From NCBI RefSeq assembly GCF_031458395.1, contig NZ_JAVDYJ010000001.1, positions 1,488,001-1,552,000 of the forward strand: 64,000 bases of DNA, written 5' to 3'. This DNA is from Enteractinococcus fodinae (GTDB lineage: Bacteria > Actinomycetota > Actinomycetes > Actinomycetales > Micrococcaceae). Of the stretch, positions 50,002-58,450 are shown one piece after another. The position numbers were made by a program, and so were the translations under genes. The notes beneath the pieces were generated by a model, which made no database searches, had not been told where the DNA came from, and worked only from the letters and a program-made list of their open reading frames with translations. Each line of letters begins with the position of its first letter. Within the stretch, counting starts at the first letter, position 1.

Positions 50002-51095
50002 CGTTGCTGCAAGGCCGCGTTGATGCGTCCCGCCCACAACGGGCCCTCGTACAGAAACGCGGTATAGCCCTGAACCAACGCTGCGCCAGCCTCAAGACGC
50101 TCGATCACGTCGCTGCCCGTCGTCACGCCGCCGACGGAAATGATGCTGGCATCGGTCAGGTGCTGGGCTAACAACCGCAGAACTTCCAACGACCGCGCAG
50201 CTAGCGGAGCTCCGGACACTCCCCCAGCGCCGAGTGCCTCGACTTCGGTCGGTGTCGTGGTCAGCCCATCACGCGAGATAGTTGTATTCGTTGCGATCAC
50301 ACCGTCTAAACCAAGTTCGGTGACCATCTCTGCGACCGCCACAACGTCCGCGTCGGCTAGATCAGGAGCGATCTTGACCGCCAGCGGCACATGCCGACCG
50401 GTGACGGAATCTGCGGTCTTGGAAACTGCCGCCAATAAGGGGGCCAACGATTCGATGGCCTGAAGTTGGCGTAGGCCCGGAGTGTTCGGACTGGAAACAT
50501 TAACCACTAAGTAGTCAGCATGGCGAGCCAACAGCCGGGTGGATAATAGGTAGTCCTCCCCCGCATCCTGTAGCTCGACCGTTTTCGTCTTGCCAATGTT
50601 GACGCCGAGGATGGGTCGATCAGCGCCGAACCGACGTGTGAGGACTTTCCGGGTATGCGCCAAGCGCGGCGCGATTCGCTGAGCCCCATGGTTGTTGAAA
50701 CCCATGCGGTTGACTAAGGCTTTGTCCTTGGGAAGTCGAAAGAGGCGCGGTTGCGGGTTGCCGGGCTGCTCTTGTCCAGTGATGGTCCCGACCTCGATAT
50801 GGCCAAATCCGAGTTCAGCTAAAGCCGCTGTGCCGATCCCGGCTTTGTCAAAGCCTGCGGCTAGTCCAAAAGGTGACGGAAAAGTCAGTCCCATGGCTTG
50901 GGTCCGGAGGCTGTGATGCGGGCGGAATGCTGCTCGCAGTAGCCGTGAAGCACCAGTCTTTTCTGCCGCGCGTATGGCACGAAACCCAATCTCGTGTGCA
51001 CGCTCAGCATCCATGTCCGCAAAGACCGTGTTAAAAACGTGTGGATACAGCGATGGTTTCTGGCCGGCAAGACGTGCAGCAATTAGGTTGGTCAT
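49998..51095 (-). CDS. pyrD: quinone-dependent dihydroorotate dehydrogenase (class 2)
   Basis: This 365-residue FMN enzyme oxidises dihydroorotate to orotate with menaquinone in pyrimidine synthesis. An N-terminal helical quinone-binding extension (to about residue 60) precedes the barrel. Motifs: NRMGFNNHGAQRIAPRLA, VNVSSPNTPGLRQLQA with the class 2 catalytic Ser, VAVAEMVTELGLDGVIATNT, and VSGAPLAARSLEVLRLLAQ. ATG 51095 is used. It stands alone, convergent with DUF3043. Confidence 0.95.
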   Translation of the reverse strand: MTNLIAARLAGQKPSLYPHVFNTVFADMDAERAHEIGFRAIRAAEKTGASRLLRAAFRPHHSLRTQAMGLTFPSPFGLAAGFDKAGIGTAALAELGFGHIEVGTITGQEQPGNPQPRLFRLPKDKALVNRMGFNNHGAQRIAPRLAHTRKVLTRRFGADRPILGVNIGKTKTVELQDAGEDYLLSTRLLARHADYLVVNVSSPNTPGLRQLQAIESLAPLLAAVSKTADSVTGRHVPLAVKIAPDLADADVVAVAEMVTELGLDGVIATNTTISRDGLTTTPTEVEALGAGGVSGAPLAARSLEVLRLLAQHLTDASIISVGGVTTGSDVIERLEAGAALVQGYTAFLYEGPLWAGRINAALQQR

Positions 51096-51167
51096 AGATT
51101 GTAGTCAACCACACGGACGATTAAGGTCGACCACTGTGCATGGATTTTGTCATATTTGGAGGGGTGA

Positions 51168-52136
51168 ATGCACTACGGACTGCTGCAGGATACGCCCCCT
51201 GGCGAATGGGTGCCCGATGTCTTGGAGGGCTTTTCGCGTCGTACCATCCATTTAGGTGAGGACCATGAAGGACCGTTGTCGGCCACACTGGTCCGCCATG
51301 ACGCAGCCGATGGAGTTCCGGTGCTGTATATCCACGGTTGGTCAGACTATTTTTACAACACCGAGCTGGCTCAAGCGGCAGCGGAGTGTGGTTACAAGTT
51401 CTACGCCTTGGATTTACGCAAGTATGGGCGGTCATTGCGCGAATACCAGACCCCCGGTTATGTTGATGATCTCGCCGTATACGATGATGATATTGGCTCA
51501 GCCCTTGCTATTATCAAGCTGGCCCATCCAGGATATATACCGGCCATCATTGCTCACTCCACCGGTGGTCTCGTTGCAGCCCTGTGGGCAGACCGTCATC
51601 CGCAACAAATAAGCACCCTTGTGCTCAATGCTCCCTGGCTATCGCTGCAGGGCAACACCTGGCTTCGCAGTTTTGCGAATACGGTGGCCGACCCCTTATG
51701 GCGAAGCAGGCCGGAACGAAGGCTCCTTTTACCGAAGGTGGATTTTTTCTATCGCAGCATTTCAGCGACCGAACACGGCGAATGGGTGTTGCATCCCTTG
51801 TGGCGACCGCGCTACGCATTCGATATTCGGGGCGGGTGGCTATCAGCGATCTTGGATGGTCACGCTCAGGTACGCAAGGGATTAACCATCGATGTGCCAG
51901 TGTTCGTGATGACCTCAACGGCGTCGTATTTTGCACCGCGGTATTCGGTGCAGATGCAACGAGCCGATAGCGTCATTGATGTCGAAGACACCGTCCACCA
52001 GGCGGTTGATCTCGGTGAGACGGTAATGATTCATAAGATCCGTGACGCCTTGCACGATGTATATGCCTCCGCCCAGCCGATCCGGCAGAAAGCATTTGAT
52101 GCCACATTCGCCTGGTTGGACTACTTTAGCCGCTAG
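51168..52136 (+). CDS. alpha/beta hydrolase
   Basis: This 322-residue serine hydrolase has the oxyanion motif [13 protein letters not shown], the nucleophile elbow [19 protein letters not shown] with catalytic Ser, and a later acid and His (candidate HDVYAS near residue 303). A cap region lies at about residues 175-235. It resembles the serine aminopeptidase S33/lysophospholipase group, but the substrate is unknown. TTTGGAGGGG precedes ATG 51168. Its last 11 bp overlap the 3' end of uppS on the other strand. Confidence 0.85.
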   Translation: MHYGLLQDTPPGEWVPDVLEGFSRRTIHLGEDHEGPLSATLVRHDAADGVPVLYIHGWSDYFYNTELAQAAAECGYKFYALDLRKYGRSLREYQTPGYVDDLAVYDDDIGSALAIIKLAHPGYIPAIIAHSTGGLVAALWADRHPQQISTLVLNAPWLSLQGNTWLRSFANTVADPLWRSRPERRLLLPKVDFFYRSISATEHGEWVLHPLWRPRYAFDIRGGWLSAILDGHAQVRKGLTIDVPVFVMTSTASYFAPRYSVQMQRADSVIDVEDTVHQAVDLGETVMIHKIRDALHDVYASAQPIRQKAFDATFAWLDYFSR

Positions 52137-52908
52137 ATACTGGAGTATCCACTGCCCCACCGTAGCGACGGTCACGTGAGGCGTAGAGTTCCACGGCATC
52201 CCACAGGGTTTTGCGGTCTACATCCGGCCACAGGGTGTCGATGAAGACCATCTCGGCATAGGCCGATTGCCACAATAAGAAATTCGACACCCGTTGCTCC
52301 CCTGAGGTGCGCATAAAAAGGTCCACGTCCGGCACGTCCGGTAGTCGCAAATGCTCGGCAATGCTCTTTTCCGTGATTGATTTCGGGCTGAGCTTACCCG
52401 CAGCCACTTTGGTAGCGATCGCCTGCACGGCGTCAGCAATCTCCGCTCGTCCGCCATAGTTCACACACATGATGAGATTGGTGCCGGTATTGTGCTTGGT
52501 GAGTTGTTCTGCTGCTTGCAGTTCTCTAATCACCGATTTCCAGAGACGTGGTGTTCGGCCATTCCAGCGTACTCTGACACCCCACGAGTTCAGCGTGTCG
52601 CGCTGGCGACGTAAGACATCCCGGGAGAATCCCATCAGAAACGCCACCTCGTCGGGGGAACGTTTCCAGTTTTCGGTTGAGAACGCGTAGACCGAAACGT
52701 ACTCAATGCCCATCTCCACGGCACCTGCCATGACGTCCAACAGTGCTTGCTCCCCCGCGCGGTGGCCCTCAGTTCGAGGGAGGCCTCGTTGATTAGCCCA
52801 CCGTCCGTTACCATCCATCACGATACCGATGTGACGGGGCAGAAACTTCTGATCGATAGCGGGCATCACGTAACCGGCAGGATGCGGCTGCGGGACTTCA
52901 TACGGCAT
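52126..52908 (-). CDS. uppS: isoprenyl transferase (undecaprenyl diphosphate synthase type)
   Basis: This 260-residue cis-prenyltransferase makes long-chain polyprenyl diphosphate for cell-wall carriers. Motifs: [18 protein letters not shown] with the Mg-binding Asp, GHRAGEQAL, and [20 protein letters not shown], followed by the C-terminal [15 protein letters not shown] lies 6 nt before ATG 52908 and only 12 nt separate it from recO, so leuA, recO and uppS are likely co-transcribed. The UppP phosphatase at 10302 acts on the product. Confidence 0.95.
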   Translation of the reverse strand: MPYEVPQPHPAGYVMPAIDQKFLPRHIGIVMDGNGRWANQRGLPRTEGHRAGEQALLDVMAGAVEMGIEYVSVYAFSTENWKRSPDEVAFLMGFSRDVLRRQRDTLNSWGVRVRWNGRTPRLWKSVIRELQAAEQLTKHNTGTNLIMCVNYGGRAEIADAVQAIATKVAAGKLSPKSITEKSIAEHLRLPDVPDVDLFMRTSGEQRVSNFLLWQSAYAEMVFIDTLWPDVDRKTLWDAVELYASRDRRYGGAVDTPVSSG

Positions 52909-52920
52909 GCGTTCCTCCTG

Positions 52921-53658
52921 TTAGCCCTGCTCCATGACGGACAGTGACTGCAAATTCTTTTCTAGATGGTACTGCAAATACTGCGCGACGAAGCTTGTGG
53001 CTTGGCGGATCTCACCATTTTGAGCGCCTTCGATGGCCGGCCAGTTACCGGCCAAGAGAGCCGATAGCAGCGCAACGACATCGTCGGGAGCGTAGGTGGT
53101 TTGGGGTGGTGCGCAATCGTCGCATACCACGCCGCCGAGGGAGACCGACAGCCAATTATGCGGCCCCTCGATGCCACATTTACTGCATTCGTCAAAAGTT
53201 GGCGCCCATCCTGCGATCGTCAGCGCGCGCAGAAGGTACGAGGTCAACAACATCTTGGGCGCTGCTGCCCGGCGCGCTAACGCAGCGATCGCCCCGTGGA
53301 GCAATTGGTAGTGTGCTGTCCCACCGGCGACGTCTTCATCGCGGGTAAGTTGTTCTGCGGTTTCAACCATGGCTGAAGCCGCACCGAAACTGTCATAGTC
53401 ATTGGTGAGCATCATGCCGTAGGGGTGAATCGTTTCGGTTTGAACGATAATATCCATATTCCGGCGTGGTACGAGCTGCATACGGGTGTGCATGAAGGGT
53501 TCCAGCGTCGAACCAAATTTCGAACTCGTCCGGCGCACGCCTTTGGCGACCGCCCGGATTTGACCTCGTTCAGCGGTCAGTACGACGATGATCCGATCGG
53601 CTTCGGCGAGTTTATAGGTGCGCAGAACAATCCCGCGGGTCCGGTAGCTTTGAGAAAT
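52921..53658 (-). CDS. recO: DNA repair protein RecO, apparent ATT start
   Basis: RecO (245 residues) assists RecA loading. The N-terminal OB domain reads SYRTRGIVLRTYKLAEADRI then VLTAERGQIRAVAKGVRRTS, an excellent match to RecO. The zinc ribbon is FDECSKCGIEGPHNW with CDDCAP downstream. The first ATG/GTG/TTG in frame is GTG 53538, which would remove 40 conserved residues. Upstream of it the frame is open to just inside leuA but holds no standard start. ATT 53658 (giving MSQSYRTRG...) matches where RecO proteins begin; CTG 53703 is the alternative. No strong ribosome site is visible. The gene is 37 bp after leuA. Confidence 0.85.
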   Translation of the reverse strand: MSQSYRTRGIVLRTYKLAEADRIIVVLTAERGQIRAVAKGVRRTSSKFGSTLEPFMHTRMQLVPRRNMDIIVQTETIHPYGMMLTNDYDSFGAASAMVETAEQLTRDEDVAGGTAHYQLLHGAIAALARRAAAPKMLLTSYLLRALTIAGWAPTFDECSKCGIEGPHNWLSVSLGGVVCDDCAPPQTTYAPDDVVALLSALLAGNWPAIEGAQNGEIRQATSFVAQYLQYHLEKNLQSLSVMEQG

Positions 53659-53695
53659 ATAGGTAGCGGACCCGCGAGACTTTTTCCGCGGTGTC

Positions 53696-55450
53696 TTATT
53701 CAGTGGAGACGGTTACCTTTTCATCGCGCATGTATCGATTAACCGCCGAGGTAACTGCCTGCAGGGAAGCAGTGGCAGTATTATGATCCAATCCGATGCC
53801 CCACAGCACACGATCACCAATCGCAGCTTCCACATAGGCTGCGGCCATGGCTTCGCCGCCTTCAGTGAGCGCATGTTCGGTGTAGTCGAGGACCCGCACG
53901 TCGACGCCGGCTTCGTGGAACATTTTCACCAACGCGGAGATGGGGCCATTACCGGTGGCCGTGCGGGTGACAATCTCTCCGTCACGCTCCATCTGTACTT
54001 CCATCCAGAAATCGCCATCCTCGGTGGTCGACGATGTCGATGAAATCAACTGGTAACGACCCCAGCGTTGCTGTGGGTCATCGGTGGGAAGGTATTCGTT
54101 AGAAAACACATCCCACAGAGTTTCTGATGAGATCTCCCCACCATGGGTATCGGTGTACTCTTTGATGACGGCCGAGAATTCGACCTGAGCGCGACGCGGC
54201 AGATCCAGGTTGTGGTCGGCTTTGAGCATGTATGCGACCCCGCCCTTACCGGACTGGGAGTTGACCCGAATGACGGCTTCATAGCTGCGACCGATGTCTT
54301 CTGGGTCCACGGGCAGGTATGGGACACCCCAGTCCAAGTCTTCAGTCGTGACCCCTGCGTCAGCAGCGCGGGCATCCATATCCTCGAATCCTTTTTTGAT
54401 GGCATCTTGGTGAGAACCAGAAAATGCCGTGAACACGAGTTCGCCTGCCCACGGTGAACGCTCGTGGACCTTCATCTGGGTCGCGTACTCATAGACTTCC
54501 TGGATGCGATCCATATTCGAGAAATCAATTTCGGGATCAACACCCTGGGTGTAGAGGTTCATGCCCAAGGTGACGAGGTCAACGTTGCCGGTGCGCTCGC
54601 CATTGCCAAACAGGCAGCCTTCGATCCGGTCGGCTCCGGCCATGTAGCCCAACTCGGCTGCCGCCACGCCACTGCCTCGGTCATTGTGCGGGTGGAGCGA
54701 CAAGATGATGGCATCGCGGTTATCGATGTTTCGGTGCATCCATTCGATCTGATCGGCGTACCGGTTGGGTGTCGACATTTCGACGGTGGCCGGCAGGTTC
54801 AGGATCATCTGCCGGTCGGTGGAGGCTTCTAACACTTCAGCGACCCGATTCGAGATGTCGGCAGCAAAGTCCAGCTCGGTGCCGGTAAAGGACTCGGGAG
54901 AATACTGATAAATAACTTCGGTGTCGGTGAGCTGTTCTTCGTATTTGCGGCACAACATCGCGCCGCGCGTGGCGATATCGATGATGCCGGATTTCTCTTC
55001 CCGGAACACCACGCGACGCTGCAAGACAGAGGTGGAGTTGTACAAGTGCACGATCGCACGCGGTGCGCCCTCAATCGCTTCGTAGGTGCGCTCAATGAGG
55101 TGCTCACGAGATTGGGTCAGCACTTGGATGTGCACGTCTTCTGGAATGCGGTCTTCATCGATGAGTTGACGAACAAAGTCGTAATCAGTTTGCGAAGCCG
55201 AGGGGAACCCAACTTCAATTTCTTTGTAGCCCATTTCGACCAGCAATTCGAACATGGCCATTTTCCGGGCCGAGTCCATGGGGCTGACCAGCGCTTGGTT
55301 GCCATCCCGAAGATCTACTGCACACCAGCGTGGAGCCTGGGTGATGACTTTATCCGGCCAGGTGCGGTCTGGCAGGTGCACGTCGAGTTGCTGTTCGAAG
55401 GGCACGTATTTCTTATAGTTCATGCCGGAAGGCTGCTGAAATTTACGCAA
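53696..55450 (-). CDS. leuA: 2-isopropylmalate synthase
   Basis: This 584-residue enzyme condenses acetyl-CoA with 2-oxoisovalerate, the committed step of leucine synthesis. The TIM-barrel has the metal motif VDLRDGNQALVSPMD and the HxH ligands in LSLHPHNDRGSGVAAAEL. The C-terminal LeuA dimer domain (from about residue 440) mediates leucine feedback. It is the longer, yeast-like LeuA form common in actinobacteria. A leucine-rich leader peptide (55619-55717) lies 168 bp upstream, indicating control by leucyl-tRNA supply. recO and uppS follow. Confidence 0.95.
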   Translation of the reverse strand: MRKFQQPSGMNYKKYVPFEQQLDVHLPDRTWPDKVITQAPRWCAVDLRDGNQALVSPMDSARKMAMFELLVEMGYKEIEVGFPSASQTDYDFVRQLIDEDRIPEDVHIQVLTQSREHLIERTYEAIEGAPRAIVHLYNSTSVLQRRVVFREEKSGIIDIATRGAMLCRKYEEQLTDTEVIYQYSPESFTGTELDFAADISNRVAEVLEASTDRQMILNLPATVEMSTPNRYADQIEWMHRNIDNRDAIILSLHPHNDRGSGVAAAELGYMAGADRIEGCLFGNGERTGNVDLVTLGMNLYTQGVDPEIDFSNMDRIQEVYEYATQMKVHERSPWAGELVFTAFSGSHQDAIKKGFEDMDARAADAGVTTEDLDWGVPYLPVDPEDIGRSYEAVIRVNSQSGKGGVAYMLKADHNLDLPRRAQVEFSAVIKEYTDTHGGEISSETLWDVFSNEYLPTDDPQQRWGRYQLISSTSSTTEDGDFWMEVQMERDGEIVTRTATGNGPISALVKMFHEAGVDVRVLDYTEHALTEGGEAMAAAYVEAAIGDRVLWGIGLDHNTATASLQAVTSAVNRYMRDEKVTVSTE

Positions 55451-55618
55451 AGTGTATTCCTCATTCTATGACTGCCTGGTCCCGAGACGAGTTTAGTGGA
55501 CCAATACTGACAAACCGGTCTATGAGAGTTCATGTCGATCCGGTGGCAGGCCGTGAGATTCGCTCCGTAACGGGGTCCGACCCTACCTGGTGGCGTTCAA
55601 GGCGTGTGCTTGAAGAAC
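55451..55618 (-). promoter_or_regulatory. leuA 5' leader, structured region after leader peptide
   Basis: The RNA between the leader-peptide stop and leuA can fold: TTCAAG/CTTGAA (55609-55614 with 55596-55601) forms just past the stop codon, GGGTC/GACCC lies at 55573-55583, and GGTCC/GGACC occurs at about 55477-55503. A U-run terminator is not evident. Conserved pseudoknotted leaders (LEU element) are described upstream of actinobacterial leuA; this region is a candidate. Confidence 0.55.
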
Positions 55619-55717
55619 CTAGGCCCCGCTACGGCACGGTAGTAGAAGAAGACCTAGTAGAGCACCAAAAAGCACACGGTGAAGACCGTGGACGGGGGCG
55701 CTCTGAATGCGATGCAT
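55619..55717 (-). CDS. leuL: leuA leader peptide (leucine-rich, 32 residues)
   Basis: ATG 55717 opens a 33-codon frame, stop included: it begins MHRIQSAPVHGLHRV and continues LFGALLGLLLLPCRSGA. Eight of the 32 residues are Leu, six of them in the core ALLGLLLL, using CTA CTA and then CTT CTT CTA CTA. Such a run is the hallmark of a ribosome-stalling sensor for leucyl-tRNA. It sits between era and leuA on the leuA strand, with TAGGCT 7 nt before the ATG (near-leaderless) and foldable RNA after the stop. It is too short for routine gene calling. The mechanism, by termination or translation control, is not settled by sequence. Confidence 0.75.
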   Translation of the reverse strand: MHRIQSAPVHGLHRVLFGALLGLLLLPCRSGA

Positions 55718-55724
55718 GGTGTTT

Positions 55725-55730
55725 AGCCTA
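55725..55730 (-). promoter_or_regulatory. candidate -10 box of leu leader/leuA operon
   Basis: TAGGCT on the minus strand ends 7 nt before the leader-peptide ATG, so the transcript would start at or next to the start codon. It lies 12 bp past the era stop; the -35 region would fall inside era and is weak. Confidence 0.45.
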
Positions 55731-55741
55731 ACAGTACTGAC

Positions 55742-56692
55742 CTAAAACCCCAAACGGTTCATATGCTTGGGGTTACGCTGCCATTCTTTGGCAACTTTCA
55801 CCACCAGGTCAAGATACACCGGGGTGCCTAATAGCTTTCGGATGTTCCTCCGTGCTCGCTGGCCGATGGCGCGCAACTGTTGGCCACCCTTGCCGATGAT
55901 GATGCCTTTTTGGCTATCTCGCTCTACATAAATTTCAGCGTAAATATCTGTGATCGGTTCGTCTTCGGGTTGCCCCTCACGTAAGCCCATCTCAGTCACG
56001 ACTACCGCCAGGGAGTGGGGCAGCTCATCGAAAATATCTTCGAGCGCTGCTTCCCGAATCAGCTCAGCGACCATGATGTCATCCGGTTCATCGGTGACCT
56101 CGCCGTCTGGGTAGAGTGCCGGTGAGGTAGGTAAGTACTTGGTCAAGACATCGAGCACCGTGTCGACCTGCACGTCGCCTTTAACCGAAACCGGAACGAT
56201 TTCGGCGAATCCTTCACCAGTTTCTGGAGTGAGCAGTTCTTCGCCAAGTTGTTGGACGGCGATGAGCTGGTCGGCCAACACTCCCCGAGTGACAGTGTCG
56301 ACCTTCGTGACCAAAGCTATGACCGGAATGTTGTGCAACCCGGCAAGCTGTTCGGTGATGAACCGATCCCCCGGCCCGATCTTTTCGTTTGCCGGGATAC
56401 ACAGCGCCACCGCATCCATCCCCGATAATGTTTCGGCCACCAATTCGTTGAGGCGCTCCCCTAACAGAGTTCGGGGACGATGCAAACCGGGAGTGTCCAC
56501 GAGGATGAGCTGATAATCATCAGTGGTTACAATACCGCGAATGACTCGCCTAGTGGTTTGTGGCTTGGAGGAGGTAATGGCTACCTTGGAACCAACCATG
56601 GCATTTGTCAGCGTGGATTTGCCGGCGTTTGGTCTGCCGACAAGGCTGACGAACCCGGAACGATAGTGTTCCGGATAATCGGTTGACATCAT
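55742..56692 (-). CDS. era: GTPase Era
   Basis: This 316-residue GTPase is needed for 16S rRNA 3' end maturation. G-motifs: GRPNAGKSTLTNAM (G1), TTRRVIRG (G2), VDTPGLHRPR (G3) and TKVDT (G4). The C-terminal KH domain has GIIIGKGGQQLRAIGQRARR. GAGGAG precedes ATG 56692, which overlaps the stop of the CBS protein as ATGA. YbeY, encoded in the same run, also acts on rRNA. Confidence 0.96.
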   Translation of the reverse strand: MMSTDYPEHYRSGFVSLVGRPNAGKSTLTNAMVGSKVAITSSKPQTTRRVIRGIVTTDDYQLILVDTPGLHRPRTLLGERLNELVAETLSGMDAVALCIPANEKIGPGDRFITEQLAGLHNIPVIALVTKVDTVTRGVLADQLIAVQQLGEELLTPETGEGFAEIVPVSVKGDVQVDTVLDVLTKYLPTSPALYPDGEVTDEPDDIMVAELIREAALEDIFDELPHSLAVVVTEMGLREGQPEDEPITDIYAEIYVERDSQKGIIIGKGGQQLRAIGQRARRNIRKLLGTPVYLDLVVKVAKEWQRNPKHMNRLGF

Positions 56693-57963
56693 GATGTGGT
56701 CTCCTCGGACGGGGCGTGAATGGCGACGCGGATGGTGTCTACCCGATTTCGTTTGCCGGCCAGTGAGGCAACAGTCAACGTAAGGTTCTCGATCTCGGTC
56801 ACGGATCCTTCAATGGGAATCTTACCCAAAGATTTGGCAAACAATCCGCCAACAGTATCTACGTCTTCGTCATCCTCCAAGAAGATGTTGAAAGCCTCGT
56901 AGAAATCGGTGACCGACATGGACGCGTTGACCAGATATTCGCCATTTGGCTGTGGAATGACGTCGGCGATTTCGGCGTCATCGTATTCATCCGAAATTTC
57001 ACCGACGATCTCTTCGATGAGGTCTTCTAGGGTGACCAAGCCTGCGGTGCCACCGTATTCATCCACGACGATCGCAGCGTGGATGGCTTCGCTTTGCAAC
57101 TCTTGGAGTAAATCCCACACCGATTTCGATTCCGGAACCACACGGATTTCGCGGGCCAGCGCATTGACCTCATCCTTGGGACCGAGACGGTAGGTGTGCA
57201 ACGCCCGGACAATATCTTTGAGGAACACAATGCCTAAAACATCGTCGGGGCTGTCTCCGATCAGCGGGATACGTGAGTAGCCGGAGTCGATAAAGACTTG
57301 GATCGCGGTTTCCAGGGTCGTGTCTGAATCTAACCACACCACATCGGTTCGCGGGACCATGATGGCGCGGACTAGGGTGTCGTCCATTTCGAAGACCGAC
57401 TGAATCATTTCCGCTTCGTCGTCTTCCAATACATCGGCTTTCGAGGCTCGTGAAACGTATTCGCGGAAATGCTTTTCTTCCAGGTCGGGCTCGTCGCCGA
57501 TGTTGTCGTCTGCTGCTTCAGGGTCTCGAATAAACAGGCGAGGTATCGGGCCGAGGATGACAGTCAATAAGCGTACTAACCATGCGGTGCTCTGGGCAGC
57601 CACTTCGTAGTGTTTGGCACCCAAACGCACCGGGCTGCGCATGGAGCTGAGCAGGGTGATCACGGCCATGACCACTATCCCACCGGCTGCAGCCAGCCAC
57701 ACGTTATCGACGAAAAAGTCAATAAAAACCGTAATGAGCACTGCGGTCGAAGCCAGCAGCACGGCGTTCCAGAAGCGTACGGCCAACTGATGTTCTGCTA
57801 GCCGTTCCATGATCGTCAGCACCGGGTTGCTGGGGCGTTTGGCCACGATGGCTTCGGCTTCCCGCGACGACAGATAATCGAATGCGGTTTCGGCAAAGGA
57901 CAAGGTCCACGTGAGCGCGTAACTCAGGAGGGACAGGAGGGCCAGGGTGATCGGTACAGCCAC
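56689..57963 (-). CDS. CNNM/CorC-type hemolysin-family protein with CBS domains
   Basis: This 424-residue membrane protein has an N-terminal DUF21/CNNM domain of three to four helices (residues 1-135), a CBS pair (MVPRTDVVWLDSDTTLETAI; GIVFLKDIVRALHTY; VDEYGGTAGLVTLEDLIEEI) and a C-terminal transporter-associated CorC_HlyC domain. Relatives take part in Mg2+ or Co2+ efflux; the hemolysin name is historical. GTG 57963 is used, 5 bp after ybeY. It is the common actinobacterial neighbour between ybeY and era. Confidence 0.93.
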   Translation of the reverse strand: MAVPITLALLSLLSYALTWTLSFAETAFDYLSSREAEAIVAKRPSNPVLTIMERLAEHQLAVRFWNAVLLASTAVLITVFIDFFVDNVWLAAAGGIVVMAVITLLSSMRSPVRLGAKHYEVAAQSTAWLVRLLTVILGPIPRLFIRDPEAADDNIGDEPDLEEKHFREYVSRASKADVLEDDEAEMIQSVFEMDDTLVRAIMVPRTDVVWLDSDTTLETAIQVFIDSGYSRIPLIGDSPDDVLGIVFLKDIVRALHTYRLGPKDEVNALAREIRVVPESKSVWDLLQELQSEAIHAAIVVDEYGGTAGLVTLEDLIEEIVGEISDEYDDAEIADVIPQPNGEYLVNASMSVTDFYEAFNIFLEDDEDVDTVGGLFAKSLGKIPIEGSVTEIENLTLTVASLAGKRNRVDTIRVAIHAPSEETTS

Positions 57964-57968
57964 GGTGG

Positions 57969-58445
57969 TTATGCTCCGTCGTTATGCAATTGTGGTGGTG
58001 TGTACCCAAGAAATTGCTCTAGTAGTTGGTTTTGCGTGGTAAACATCTGGTGCTTTTCATCGTCATCGTGGTGGTCATAGCCCAGCAGATGCAACAGCCC
58101 GTGAGTCACAAGCAGTGCGATTTCATCGGCAACACTGTGGCCGCCACGTTGAGCATGATCGGTGGCTACTTCCGGGCTGATCACGATGTCGCCCAGCAGT
58201 CCCTGTGCCGGTTCTTCCTCAGTGCCGGGACGCAGCTCATCCATAGGAAAGCTCATCACGTCGGTGGGACCTTCAAGTCCCATCCATTCTTGGTGGAGTT
58301 GACTCATTGCCTCATTGTCGACGAACACGATCGCGAGTTCCGCATCGGGGGCGATGTTCAGTTCGGAGTACAGGTGTTTGCCCAGGCTGATGAGACGCTG
58401 AATGTCAAAGTCGTAGGAGGTTTCGTTGAGAACTTCGATGGCCAT
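57969..58445 (-). CDS. ybeY: endoribonuclease YbeY
   Basis: This 158-residue zinc RNase takes part in 16S rRNA maturation and ribosome quality control. The metal motif is HGLLHLLGYDHHDDDEKHQM, preceded by LHQEWMGLEGPTDVMSFPMD and LGDIVISPEVA. ATG 58445 lies 5 bp after phoH, in the conserved phoH-ybeY-CNNM-era order. Confidence 0.96.
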   Translation of the reverse strand: MAIEVLNETSYDFDIQRLISLGKHLYSELNIAPDAELAIVFVDNEAMSQLHQEWMGLEGPTDVMSFPMDELRPGTEEEPAQGLLGDIVISPEVATDHAQRGGHSVADEIALLVTHGLLHLLGYDHHDDDEKHQMFTTQNQLLEQFLGYTPPQLHNDGA

Positions 58446-58450
58446 AATTT

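Noticed and set aside
53538-53658. Short recO starting at GTG 53538
   Set aside because: It would delete 40 residues of the conserved OB domain that are encoded in frame immediately upstream.
55468-55731. 87-codon plus-strand frame between leuA and era
   Set aside because: It is antisense to the leucine leader peptide and leuA 5' region, has no ribosome site and no family resemblance; the leader on the opposite strand explains the sequence better.
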